Positions 8,795-16,317 of a stretch of 64,000 nt of DNA are shown here, piece after piece; the first letter of the stretch is position 1, and each line of letters begins with the position of its first letter. The position numbers were made by a program, and so were the translations under genes. Under the pieces are notes generated by a model. The model was not told where the DNA came from, ran no database searches, and saw only the letters and a list, made by a program, of their open reading frames with translations. The stretch comes from Xenophilus sp. Marseille-Q4582 (lineage in GTDB: Bacteria > Pseudomonadota > Gammaproteobacteria > Burkholderiales > Burkholderiaceae_C): contig NZ_CAKAKO010000004.1 in NCBI RefSeq assembly GCF_916700565.1, positions 186,001 to 250,000 on the forward strand. The letters are read 5' to 3'.

Positions 8795-10005
8795 GGTGCG
8801 CGGGTCTCCGAGGCTTGCACGAGCAGCAGGTCGCCTTCGCCGCGTGCGTGGTAGCCGCGGGCGGCCAGGGGCGTGGCCAGGGCCGAGAGCTCGCCCGGCG
8901 ACAGGCCCAGACCGCGCAGCCGCAGCTGGCCGCCGCTGTAGTCGAGGGCCGTGGGCACGCGCCCCGCCGGCAGGCTGCCGGAAAGGGCCGTGAGCATGGG
9001 CTCCAGGTCGGCGGCGGTCAGGCCGCCGGTGGCCTGCTGCAGGGCCTGGACTTCGCGCTGCATCTGCAGCGGCGCGTCGATCACCAGCTGCACCTGCGGG
9101 AAGGTGGTGCGCAGCGTCTGCGCGACGGCGTCGCGCTTGGCCTGCAGCGACCGGCGCTCCTTCCAGGCCCAGGCGTTCACGCCGATCAGCTGCGTGGCGA
9201 TGAGCACGCCCGCGCCCCAGCGCGCGGCGCGCCAGCGCGGCGCGCGCCACAGCGTGTGGGCCCAGCCGGCCAGCGTCTTGCCGGCGCGGGCGCGGCCGGT
9301 GCGGGCCAGTTCGAACTGCGCCAGGTCCCAGTGCGTGGCCAGCGCCTGCAGCCAGCGCTCGCCCGGCGTCTGCAGCGGCACGGCGCTGCCCAGCAGCTGC
9401 TCGGCCCTCTGCGCGACGGCCGGCTCGGCGTGCAAGGTGCTGCCTTCGGGCAGCGGCGGCTGCAGCAGCTCCAGGCCCGCGGCCAGCGGCAGCGTGACCA
9501 CGCCGCTGGCGTCGCAGCAGGTGATGCGGGCGTCCTCGGGCTGGCCGGTGACATGGAAGGCGGGCGGCGCGTCGGGCGCGCGTGGGGCGAACTCCGGCAG
9601 CAGCCGGCCCACGCGGCGGCCGGCGGCTTCCAGCGTCTGGATGGCGTCGCGCAGCCAGGCGAGCTGGCAGGTGGCCACCCAGACGGGCGCGCCCTCGCGC
9701 GCGTGCGGCTCCAGCGCGAAGTGCAGCTGGTCGGGCTCGTCGAGCAGCCGCTCCTCCAGCAGGCCGGCCAGCACGCTGCGCAGGCGGGCGCCGGCGTTGA
9801 GCGTGCCGCGCGGCAGCGTCACCGTGTGCCACGAGAGCGCCGCGGCCGGCACCACCAGCGTCAGCTCGCCCGGGCCGGGCAGCAGGGCCGGCGCGGCGCG
9901 GCCCTGGCCCGTCACCTGCGTGCGTGCGGCATCGCTGCGCGCCCACAGGTGGTCCTCACCCGGCGGCGAGGCGGGAGGGGGCGGCTGGACAAGGATCAGA
10001 GACAT
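8791..10005 (-). CDS. gspL: type II secretion protein GspL
   Basis: Inner-membrane assembly protein that recruits GspE through its cytoplasmic actin-like domain and binds GspM in the periplasm. The 404-residue reading from MSLILVQPPPP has the cytoplasmic domain (residues 1 to about 240), a membrane segment near WGAGVLIATQLIGVNAWAW, and a periplasmic domain. An upstream ATG at 10179 would add 58 low-complexity residues and is rejected. It is now the first gene of the L-M-N-D-E-F transcript, because its usual neighbour gspK lies 10 kb away at 20078. Confidence 0.92.
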   Translation of the reverse strand: MSLILVQPPPPASPPGEDHLWARSDAARTQVTGQGRAAPALLPGPGELTLVVPAAALSWHTVTLPRGTLNAGARLRSVLAGLLEERLLDEPDQLHFALEPHAREGAPVWVATCQLAWLRDAIQTLEAAGRRVGRLLPEFAPRAPDAPPAFHVTGQPEDARITCCDASGVVTLPLAAGLELLQPPLPEGSTLHAEPAVAQRAEQLLGSAVPLQTPGERWLQALATHWDLAQFELARTGRARAGKTLAGWAHTLWRAPRWRAARWGAGVLIATQLIGVNAWAWKERRSLQAKRDAVAQTLRTTFPQVQLVIDAPLQMQREVQALQQATGGLTAADLEPMLTALSGSLPAGRVPTALDYSGGQLRLRGLGLSPGELSALATPLAARGYHARGEGDLLLVQASETRAP

Positions 10006-10305
10006 AGGCAGGGCAGGAAAGGCGCCTGGCCGCGCAGGCCGACGGTCAGCAGGCGCCGAATCCAGGGGGGCGCGCCGAGCGCTTTCCCCTCGACGGGGGC
10101 GCCGGGCCGAGGCGATTGTGCGACAGAGTTGTGACAACTGGTCCTGGGCCCGACCCCCGAGGCGTTGCGTGGATCGCACGCAAAGTGGGCGCTGCCACCG
10201 GGGCTGCGCGCGCCGGCTGCGCCGCGGGCCACCCAGGGGCGGCGCCTGTGCCCCGTGCCGGCGAGGCCGGCCCCGCCGGGTCGGCGGGAGCGGCCACGGC
10301 GCGCC
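10006..10305. other. 300-base intergenic region upstream of gspL
   Basis: No gene is supported here. The notable content is a Pho-box-like direct repeat on the minus strand at 10120-10137, described separately. A perfect hairpin, GGCGCGCC repeated around a three-base loop, overlaps the iclR stop at 10298-10316. It has no T-run, so an intrinsic terminator is not clear. No good sigma-70 promoter pair was found for gspL. Confidence 0.6.
10120..10137 (-). promoter_or_regulatory. candidate Pho box upstream of gspL
   Basis: On the minus strand the bases read TTGTCAC, then AACT, then CTGTCGC. That is the 7-4-7 direct-repeat layout of a PhoB site (consensus CTGTCAT-N4-CTGTCAT). Each half matches at five of seven positions and the spacer is A/T-rich. 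It points toward gspL, 115 bases away. The match is suggestive only, and no -10 element at the expected distance is convincing. Confidence 0.35.
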
Positions 10306-11088
10306 TCAGGCGCGCCGCTTGAACAGCGCCGAGGCGGCACTGGCATGGGCCACGTCGGCCGCGGTCTGGCGCAGCACCGGCCCCAGCGCCTGCATGCGTT
10401 CCTCGGTCAGCCGCACGGCGGGCCCGGCGATGGTGATGACGCCGATCGCTGTCCCCTGGGCGCCGATCACCGCGGCGGCCATGGCCGTCATGCCAGGCGC
10501 GAACACCTCGTTGATCATGCTGAAGCCGCGCTCGCGCGCCGCCTTCACATAGGCCATCACGCCCTGCAGGGTGGTGGGCGCCCGCGGCCCGAACTGCTCG
10601 GGCTTGCCCAGGCCCTTCTTGGCCACCAGGGCCAGAGCGTCGTCCTCGGGCAGCGTCGACAGCCAGGCGTGGCCGGCCGCGCTGCACGACAGCGCCACCG
10701 ACAGGCCCATGTCCGGGTCGTAGCGCAGGCCGTGCGTGGCGCCCTGCGCCTTGGCAACGAAGATCAGGTCCTCGTCGTCCACCACGGCCAGGCGCACCAG
10801 CTCGCCCGAGGCCGCGGCCAGCTGGTCCAGCAGCGGCTGAGAGACGTCCACGACCCCGGAGTTGCTCAGGTAGCTCAGGCCCAGCGACACCAGCTTGATG
10901 GTGAGGAAATAGTGGCCGTCGCGGGCGTCCTGGCGCACGTAGCCGCAGCGGATCAGCTCGGTGAGCAGGCGGTGCGTGGCCGACAGCGGAATGTCCAGCT
11001 CGGCCGCCAGCGTGGACAGCGGGCGGCCCTGGGGGTGCCGCGCCAGCTCTTCCAGCACCTTGAAGCTGCGCTCCATCACGGCGCTCAT
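10306..11088 (-). CDS. IclR-family transcriptional regulator
   Basis: DNA-binding regulator of 260 residues. Residues about 5-65 form a winged helix-turn-helix (FKVLEELARHPQGRPLSTLA through LLTELIRCGYV), followed by an IclR effector-binding domain with the typical GLSVALSCSAAGHAWLSTLP and ERGFSMINEVFAPGMTAMAA segments. It is divergent from the TRAP operon. The shared region holds a palindrome (11257-11273) close to the known IclR operator. The same palindrome recurs upstream of the ThuA gene at the far end of the module, so this protein is the likely regulator of both ends. Confidence 0.93.
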   Translation of the reverse strand: MSAVMERSFKVLEELARHPQGRPLSTLAAELDIPLSATHRLLTELIRCGYVRQDARDGHYFLTIKLVSLGLSYLSNSGVVDVSQPLLDQLAAASGELVRLAVVDDEDLIFVAKAQGATHGLRYDPDMGLSVALSCSAAGHAWLSTLPEDDALALVAKKGLGKPEQFGPRAPTTLQGVMAYVKAARERGFSMINEVFAPGMTAMAAAVIGAQGTAIGVITIAGPAVRLTEERMQALGPVLRQTAADVAHASAASALFKRRA

Positions 11089-11180
11089 GTCAGTGGCGCC
11101 CCGCCGTCCGAAGCCGCCGGCGCGCCCCCTCGGGGGGCCGCGAACCGCGCGAGGCGGGAAAGCATGGGGGGTGTTTCATG
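11089..11180. repeat. dispersed palindromic (REP-like) repeat, copy B, upstream of iclR
   Basis: Directly upstream of the iclR ATG the sequence follows the same plan as the gspD-gspE gap: CATGTCAGTG at the start codon, a CCGAAG core, then GCGCCCCCTCGGGGGGC and an AGCATGGGGG tail. It is a diverged second copy of the repeat at 4886-4975. The iclR leader is therefore made largely of repeat DNA. Confidence 0.55.
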
Positions 11181-11244
11181 TCGGACCTCGTGTTCAGCAC
11201 GGCCCGATCGCGGACCGCCGGCCTCACTGTATCAAATGGAGGAA

Positions 11245-11273
11245 TGAAATTTCAATTTGGAAATTACTTCCAA
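11245..11273. promoter_or_regulatory. IclR-type operator between iclR and the TRAP operon
   Basis: Two adjacent palindromes lie in the only A/T-rich part of the divergent region. TGAAATTTCA (11245-11254) is perfect. TTGGAA and TTCCAA flank five bases at 11257-11273. The inner TGGAA-N5-TTCCA matches the published E. coli IclR-site layout. The position about 70 bases before dctP and 160 before iclR fits control of both genes. Confidence 0.6.
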
Positions 11274-11341
11274 TATGGATACCATTGCCACGTCGGCCGC
11301 CGGGCGCGCCGTCGTTCCATTCGTTTCAACGGAGACAAGCC

Positions 11342-12343
11342 TTGAACATCCTTCGCGCATTGACCGCGGCCAGCCTCTGCCTGGCCCTTGCCGTTCCCGC
11401 CCTGGCGCAGCAGGAGCGCCTGATCCGCTTCGGCCACCTGAACAACCCCGACCATCCCGTGAGCTTCGGCGTCAAGCGCTTCGCCGAGATTCTTTCGGCC
11501 AAGAGCGGCGGCAAGATGAAGGTGCAGGAGTTCCCGTCCAACCAGCTGGGCAACGAGCAGCAGCAGCAGTCGGCGCTGCAGGGCGGCGTGCAGCAGATGT
11601 ACTCGCCGGCCACCACTTCGCTGGCCGGCATCGTCAAGGAATTCGGCCTGATCGACTTTCCCTTCGCGGTGGCCGACTTCACGCAGGCCGATGCGCTGCT
11701 GGACGGCCCGCTGGGCCAGGCGCTGATCGCCAAGCTGCCCGAGAAGGGCCTGGTGGCGCTGGGCTACTGGGACCTGGGCTTTCGCAACGTCACCAACAGC
11801 AAGCACCCGATCACCAGGCCCGAGGACCTGGCCGGCCTGAAGATCCGCGTGATCCCGAACCCGGTGTTCCTCGACACCTTCCGCGCCTTCAAGGCCAACC
11901 CGGTGCCGATGCCCTTCGCCGAGCTGTACGGCGCGCTGGAGTCCAAGGCCGTGGACGGCCAGGAAAACCCCTTCGCCGTGATCCTGTCGAACAAGTTCTA
12001 CGAGGTGCAGAAGTACGTCAGCGCCACCAACCATGTCTATGCCGCCAACATCCTGCTGGTGAGCAAGAAGTTCTGGGACCAGCTCACGCCCACCGAGCAG
12101 AAGTGGATGCAGGAAGCGGCCGACGAGTCGCGCGCCTACCAGCGCCAGGTCAGCCGCGCCGCCGCGCAGAAGGCCGTGGGCGACCTGCAGGCCAGGGGCG
12201 CACAGTTCAACGTCGTGAGCCCGGCCGAACAGGCCCGCATGCGCCAGATCGCGCAGCCCGCGCTGGAGAAGTTCTCCGCCCAGTACGACCCCGCCATCGT
12301 CAAGCTCTACAACGACGAGCTGGCCCGCATCCGCAAGCAATAA
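11342..12343 (+). CDS. TRAP transporter periplasmic binding protein (DctP family)
   Basis: Periplasmic receptor for a secondary TRAP transporter, which normally carries carboxylates. The preferred start is a TTG at 11342 with a GGAG ribosome-binding site (11331-11334), giving 333 residues. This places a clean signal peptide (LNILRALTAASLCLALAVPALAQ, broken near ALA-QQ) at the N-terminus. The mature protein has the DctP pattern, including the segment LAGLKIRVIPNPVFLDTFRA with the carboxylate-binding Arg and the motif VDGQENPFAVI. It is the first gene of dctP-aroQ-dctQ-dctM. Confidence 0.92.
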   Translation: MNILRALTAASLCLALAVPALAQQERLIRFGHLNNPDHPVSFGVKRFAEILSAKSGGKMKVQEFPSNQLGNEQQQQSALQGGVQQMYSPATTSLAGIVKEFGLIDFPFAVADFTQADALLDGPLGQALIAKLPEKGLVALGYWDLGFRNVTNSKHPITRPEDLAGLKIRVIPNPVFLDTFRAFKANPVPMPFAELYGALESKAVDGQENPFAVILSNKFYEVQKYVSATNHVYAANILLVSKKFWDQLTPTEQKWMQEAADESRAYQRQVSRAAAQKAVGDLQARGAQFNVVSPAEQARMRQIAQPALEKFSAQYDPAIVKLYNDELARIRKQ

Positions 12344-12384
12344 CGCCGGCCCGACCTGCTTCCTGTCACACCGCTCCTGAGACC

Positions 12385-12828
12385 ATGAAAATCCTCGTCC
12401 TCCACGGCCCGAACCTGAACCTGTTCGGGCGCCGCGAGCCGCACATCTACGGCACGACGACGCTGGCCGAAATCAATGCCCGCCTGCAGGCGCTGGCCGG
12501 CGAACTGGACGTGCGCCTGGAAACGCTGCAGTCCAACCACGAGGGCGCGCTGATCGACTTCCTGCATGCGCACATCGACGACGCGCAGGGCGCGCTGGTC
12601 AACCCGGCGGGCCTCACGCAGCACGGCGTGCCGCTGCACGATGCGATCAAGGCGATGCCCTTCCCGGTGATCGAGGTGCACATGTCCAACATCGCGGCGC
12701 GCGAGCCCTGGCGGGCGCACTCGATCATCTCGCCGGCCGTGCGCGGCACGGTGCAGGGGCTGGGGCCGCAGTCCTACCTGGCGGCGCTGCGCGCGCTGGT
12801 GCAGCTGGTGAACGACGGGCGCCGGTAG
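12385..12828 (+). CDS. aroQ: type II 3-dehydroquinate dehydratase (AroQ/QuiB-like)
   Basis: Dodecameric dehydratase interconverting 3-dehydroquinate and 3-dehydroshikimate. The 147-residue length is normal. Active-site residues are present: the Asn and Arg in GPNLNLFGRRE, Tyr22, Asn73, His99 in EVHMSN and the Arg in AAREPWR. The substrate loop is unusual: NPAGLTQHG where biosynthetic AroQ usually has NPGAYTHTS. The gene lies between the binding protein and membrane subunits of a TRAP transporter, not beside accBC. A catabolic role (quinate/shikimate use) is therefore likelier than aromatic amino-acid synthesis. Confidence 0.88.
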   Translation: MKILVLHGPNLNLFGRREPHIYGTTTLAEINARLQALAGELDVRLETLQSNHEGALIDFLHAHIDDAQGALVNPAGLTQHGVPLHDAIKAMPFPVIEVHMSNIAAREPWRAHSIISPAVRGTVQGLGPQSYLAALRALVQLVNDGRR

Positions 12829-12956
12829 CCCGGGCAGGGCCCTTGCGTGTGCCCATGGCCACACGCGGGTGCGGGCCGGTGTTCTGGCGGGGCACCGGCC
12901 CGTTTTCAGAAGTCGATCGGCCGGCCCCCGCCGCCGGCCGGGTGGAGAGACAAGCA

Positions 12957-13547
12957 ATGAATCGATGGATCGACGGCGCCTGCCGCGCGGTGGAGGCGCT
13001 GATCGCGCTGATGCTGGCGGTGATGGTGGCGCTGGTGTTCGGCAACGTGGTGCTGCGCTACGGCTTCAACTCGGGCATCACGCTGTCCGAGGAAGTCTCG
13101 CGCTGGCTGTTCATCTGGATCACCTTCCTGGGCGCCATCGTGGCCCTGCGCGAGCGCGCGCACCTGGGCGTGGACATGGTGGTGGCGCGCCTGCCGGCCT
13201 GGGGCAAGAAGGCCTGCCTGGCGCTCAGCTACCTTCTGATGTTGTACATGCTGGGGCTGCTGTTCCAGGGCAGCGTGGCGCAAACGCGCATCAACTGGGA
13301 CGTGCAGGCCCCGGTCACCGGCGCCTCCATGGCCATCGTCTACCTCTCGGGCGTCGTGTTCGCCGTCTTCGCGGGGCTGGTGCTGCTGCTGGACCTGGGG
13401 CGCCTGCTCACCGGCCGCATGGCCGAGGAGGAGCTGGTCGCCATCCAGGAATCGGAGGAGGCCGGCGCGCTGGCCCAGGTGCTGGGTCCGCAGGGCCCGG
13501 CCGGCACGTCCCCCCCGCCATCGCGCACCGAGGAGCGCCAGCCATGA
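12957..13547 (+). CDS. TRAP transporter small membrane subunit (DctQ family)
   Basis: Four-helix inner-membrane subunit that joins DctP and DctM. The 196-residue reading begins MNRWIDGACRAVEALIALML after the ribosome-binding sequence GGTGGAGAGACAAGC. Hydrophobic segments around AVMVALVFGNVVLRYG, WLFIWITFLGAIVAL, YLLMLYMLGLLFQ and VYLSGVVFAVFAGLVLLL are typical, as is the motif SEEVSRWLFIWITFLGA. A charged, proline-rich tail of about 40 residues is longer than usual. Its stop overlaps the dctM start (ATGA), so the two are co-translated. Confidence 0.93.
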   Translation: MNRWIDGACRAVEALIALMLAVMVALVFGNVVLRYGFNSGITLSEEVSRWLFIWITFLGAIVALRERAHLGVDMVVARLPAWGKKACLALSYLLMLYMLGLLFQGSVAQTRINWDVQAPVTGASMAIVYLSGVVFAVFAGLVLLLDLGRLLTGRMAEEELVAIQESEEAGALAQVLGPQGPAGTSPPPSRTEERQP

Positions 13548-14824
13548 CCATCGCCGTGTTCCTGGGCGCCCTGCTGCTGGCCATGGCCATCGGCATGCCC
13601 ATTTCCTTCGCGCTGCTGGCCAGCGGCGTGGCGCTGATGTGGCAGCTCGACCTGTTCGACGCGCAGATCCTCACGCAGAACCTGATCGGCGGCGCCGACA
13701 GCTTCCCGCTGCTGGCCGTGCCCTTCTTCATGCTGGCCGGCGAGATCATGAACGCCGGCGGCCTGTCCCGGCGCATCGTCAACCTCGCGCTGGCGCTGGT
13801 GGGCCATGTGCGCGGCGGCCTGGGCTACGTGACCATCATGGCCGGCTGCCTGCTGTCGGCGCTGTCGGGTTCGGCCGTGGCCGACGCGGCGGCGCTCACG
13901 GCCCTTTTGCTGCCGATGATGGTGCGCGCCGGCCATGACAAGGCCCGCGCGGGCGGCCTGATCGCCGCCACCGGCATCATCGGCCCGGTCATCCCGCCCA
14001 GCATCGGGCTGGTGATCTTCGGCGTGGCGGCCAACGTGTCCATCTCCAAGCTGTTCATGGCGGCCATCGTGCCGGGCCTCCTGATCGGCGGCGCGCTGTG
14101 GATCACCTGGGCCTGGCTGGTGCGGCGCGAGAAGATCGAGCCGCCGCCGCGCAAGAGCGCGCGCGAGATCTGGGCTGCCGCGCGCGAGGCGGCCTGGGCG
14201 CTGATGCTGCCCGTGATCATCCTGGTGGGCCTGCGCATGGGCGTGTTCACGCCCACCGAGGCGGCCGTGGTGGCGGCGGTGTACGCCTTCTTCGTGGCGG
14301 CGTGCATCTACCGCAAGCTGAGCTTCAGGGAGTTGTACGCCGTGTTCGTGGGCGCGGCCAAGACCAGCGCGGTCGTGATGTTCCTGATCGCCGCGGCCAT
14401 GGTCAGCGCCTGGCTGATCACGGTGGCCGACCTGCCGTCCAAGGTGGTGGGCATGCTCGAGCCCTTCCTGGACAACAAGATCCTGCTGATGATCGCGATC
14501 ATGCTGCTGGTGATGGCGGTGGGCACGGCGATGGACATGACGCCCACCATCCTGATCCTGACGCCGGTGCTGATGCCGGTGGTCAAGGCCGCGGGGATCG
14601 ACCCGGTCTACTTCGGCGTGATGTTCATCATCAACAACTCCATCGGCCTGATCACGCCGCCCGTGGGCGTGGTGCTCAACGTGGTGGCGGGGGTGGGAAA
14701 GATGAAGATGGACGACGTGACGCGCGGCGTGCTGCCCTTCATGCTGGCCGAGTTCGCGGTCATGTTCCTGATGGTGCTGTTCCCGCAGCTGGTCACCGTG
14801 CCGGCGCGCTGGTTCCATGGCTGA
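13544..14824 (+). CDS. TRAP transporter large permease subunit (DctM family)
   Basis: The transport subunit, with about twelve membrane segments, which uses a sodium gradient. The 426-residue protein begins MTIAVFLGALLLAMAIGMPI and has the characteristic DctM features, including FPLLAVPFFMLAGEIMNAGG, SGSAVADAAALTALLLP and FGVMFIINNSIGLITPPVG. Length and motifs are normal. Together with the genes before it, it forms a complete tripartite uptake system. The next gene starts within 20 bases, so the transcript may continue. Confidence 0.95.
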   Translation: MTIAVFLGALLLAMAIGMPISFALLASGVALMWQLDLFDAQILTQNLIGGADSFPLLAVPFFMLAGEIMNAGGLSRRIVNLALALVGHVRGGLGYVTIMAGCLLSALSGSAVADAAALTALLLPMMVRAGHDKARAGGLIAATGIIGPVIPPSIGLVIFGVAANVSISKLFMAAIVPGLLIGGALWITWAWLVRREKIEPPPRKSAREIWAAAREAAWALMLPVIILVGLRMGVFTPTEAAVVAAVYAFFVAACIYRKLSFRELYAVFVGAAKTSAVVMFLIAAAMVSAWLITVADLPSKVVGMLEPFLDNKILLMIAIMLLVMAVGTAMDMTPTILILTPVLMPVVKAAGIDPVYFGVMFIINNSIGLITPPVGVVLNVVAGVGKMKMDDVTRGVLPFMLAEFAVMFLMVLFPQLVTVPARWFHG

Positions 14825-14842
14825 GGGCCGCGCGTGACCGCC

Positions 14843-16240
14843 ATGAACCGCCGCCTTCTGGGTACCGTTTCGGCGCTGGCGCTGCTGCTGGGCGCAGCGG
14901 CCGCGGCCGGCGGCGACCTGCCCCGGCCCGCCGAACAGATGCGCCCGGGCGCCTTCGTGGCGCCCAGCCAGCTCACGCTGCTGGGGCCTCGCATGCTGTT
15001 CACCGCCACGCATGCGCAGTCGGGCCAGGAACTGTGGGTCACCGAGGGCAGCCGCGCCACCACGCGCCTGCTCAAGGACATCCACCCGGGCGCGCGCAGC
15101 AGCTTCCCTTCGGGCCTCACGGCGCATGGCCGCCATGTGTATTTCACCGCCACCGATGGCGAGCACGGGCTGGAACTGTGGCGCACCGACGGCACGGCCG
15201 CCGGCACCACGCAGGTGGCCGACCTGCGCCCCGGCGCCGAAGGCGCCATGCCGGCCGAACTGACCGTGCACGCCGGCGCGCTGTACTTCGTGGCGGACGA
15301 CGGCGTATCGGGCCGGCAGCTGTGGCGCCTGCGCGGCCCGGGGGACGCGCCCGAGCGCGTGAGCGACCTGGCGCCGGGCGCCGGACCCCGGCAGCTGACC
15401 TCGGCTGGACGCCAGCTTTTCTTTACCGCCACCACGGTGGACCAGGGCCATGAGCTGTGGGTCAGCGATGGCACGCGGGCCGGTACGCGCCTCGTGAAGG
15501 ACATCCGGCCCGGCCGCGAGGACGCGGACGTCGCCCACCTGCTGGCGCTGGGGCCGGTGCTGTACTTCGCGGCGCGCGACTGCACGCACGGGATGGAGCT
15601 CTGGCGCAGCGACGGCACCGAAGCCGGCACGCGCCGGGTGAAGGACATCCGGCCCGGCGACGGTTCCTCCTCGCCGGCCCTGATGGCGGCCATGGGCGGG
15701 CAGCTCTATTTCGCGGCCGACGACGGCATTCACGGGCTCGAACTGTGGCGCAGCGACGGCACCGAGGCGGGCACCGTGCTGGTCAGGGACATCCACGAAG
15801 GCCGGGCGGGTTCGATCTCGGGCCCGCTGGCCGTGGTGGAAGAGCGCCTGTACTTCGCCGCCACCGATGGCCGCAGCGGCGCCGAACTGTGGCGCAGCGA
15901 CGGCACGGCCGAGGGCACGCAGCAGGTGCGCGACATCTTCAAGGGCCAGGCCAGCGCGGCGCCCGCGCGGCTGGCGCCGATGGGCAGCGCACTGTGGTTC
16001 GCGGCCCACGACGGCACGCATGGCGTCGAGGCGTGGACCACCGACGGCACCGAGAAAGGCACGCGGCGCATGTCCGACCTGGTGCCGGGCGCGGGCCATG
16101 CGATGCCGCTCGGCTTCGCGGCGCTGGGCCGGCATATCCTGTTCGTGGCCGAGGACGGCCATGGCAACGAGCGCCTGTGGGCGCACGAGGGCGGGCGCAA
16201 CCGCCTGCTCGGCGAGCCGCTCGGGAGCCGCGTGCGCTGA
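14843..16240 (+). CDS. exported ELWxxDGT-repeat protein
   Basis: Secreted or periplasmic protein of about 465 residues, made almost entirely of repeats near 48 residues long. Each repeat carries ELW-(R/V)-x-DGT-x-x-GT followed by a KDI-x-PG turn and an LYF-A-A-DDG strand. At least eight copies are visible. The pattern suggests a closed beta-propeller. A signal peptide (MNRRLLGTVSALALLLGAAA) is clear from the ATG at 14843; a GTG at 14834 is possible. It follows dctM by 18 bases and is followed by a strong terminator, so it may be the last gene of the TRAP transcript. Function is unknown; ligand binding or a surface role is inference. Confidence 0.82.
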   Translation: MNRRLLGTVSALALLLGAAAAAGGDLPRPAEQMRPGAFVAPSQLTLLGPRMLFTATHAQSGQELWVTEGSRATTRLLKDIHPGARSSFPSGLTAHGRHVYFTATDGEHGLELWRTDGTAAGTTQVADLRPGAEGAMPAELTVHAGALYFVADDGVSGRQLWRLRGPGDAPERVSDLAPGAGPRQLTSAGRQLFFTATTVDQGHELWVSDGTRAGTRLVKDIRPGREDADVAHLLALGPVLYFAARDCTHGMELWRSDGTEAGTRRVKDIRPGDGSSSPALMAAMGGQLYFAADDGIHGLELWRSDGTEAGTVLVRDIHEGRAGSISGPLAVVEERLYFAATDGRSGAELWRSDGTAEGTQQVRDIFKGQASAAPARLAPMGSALWFAAHDGTHGVEAWTTDGTEKGTRRMSDLVPGAGHAMPLGFAALGRHILFVAEDGHGNERLWAHEGGRNRLLGEPLGSRVR

Positions 16241-16271
16241 GCGCCCGCGCCGGCCGGCGCGGGCTTTTTTT
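16241..16271 (+). terminator. intrinsic terminator after the TRAP/ELWxxDGT operon
   Basis: GCCCGCGCC and GGCGCGGGC form a nine-pair stem with a GGCC loop, followed by seven T. It lies directly after the stop codon at 16240 and separates this operon from the convergent dehydrogenase gene. Confidence 0.9.
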
Positions 16272-16317
16272 GCCTTGTCCGGGCGCGGCGCCCGGCCCGG
16301 GGCGCCGCCCGCGGTCT

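Noticed and set aside
10298-10316. Hairpin at the end of iclR as an intrinsic terminator
   Set aside because: The stem is perfect but there is no T-tract in either direction.
11257-11285. ATG at 11275 region as start of the TRAP binding protein
   Set aside because: The frame from there does not match the DctP signal peptide. The TTG at 11342 has a ribosome-binding site and a proper signal sequence.
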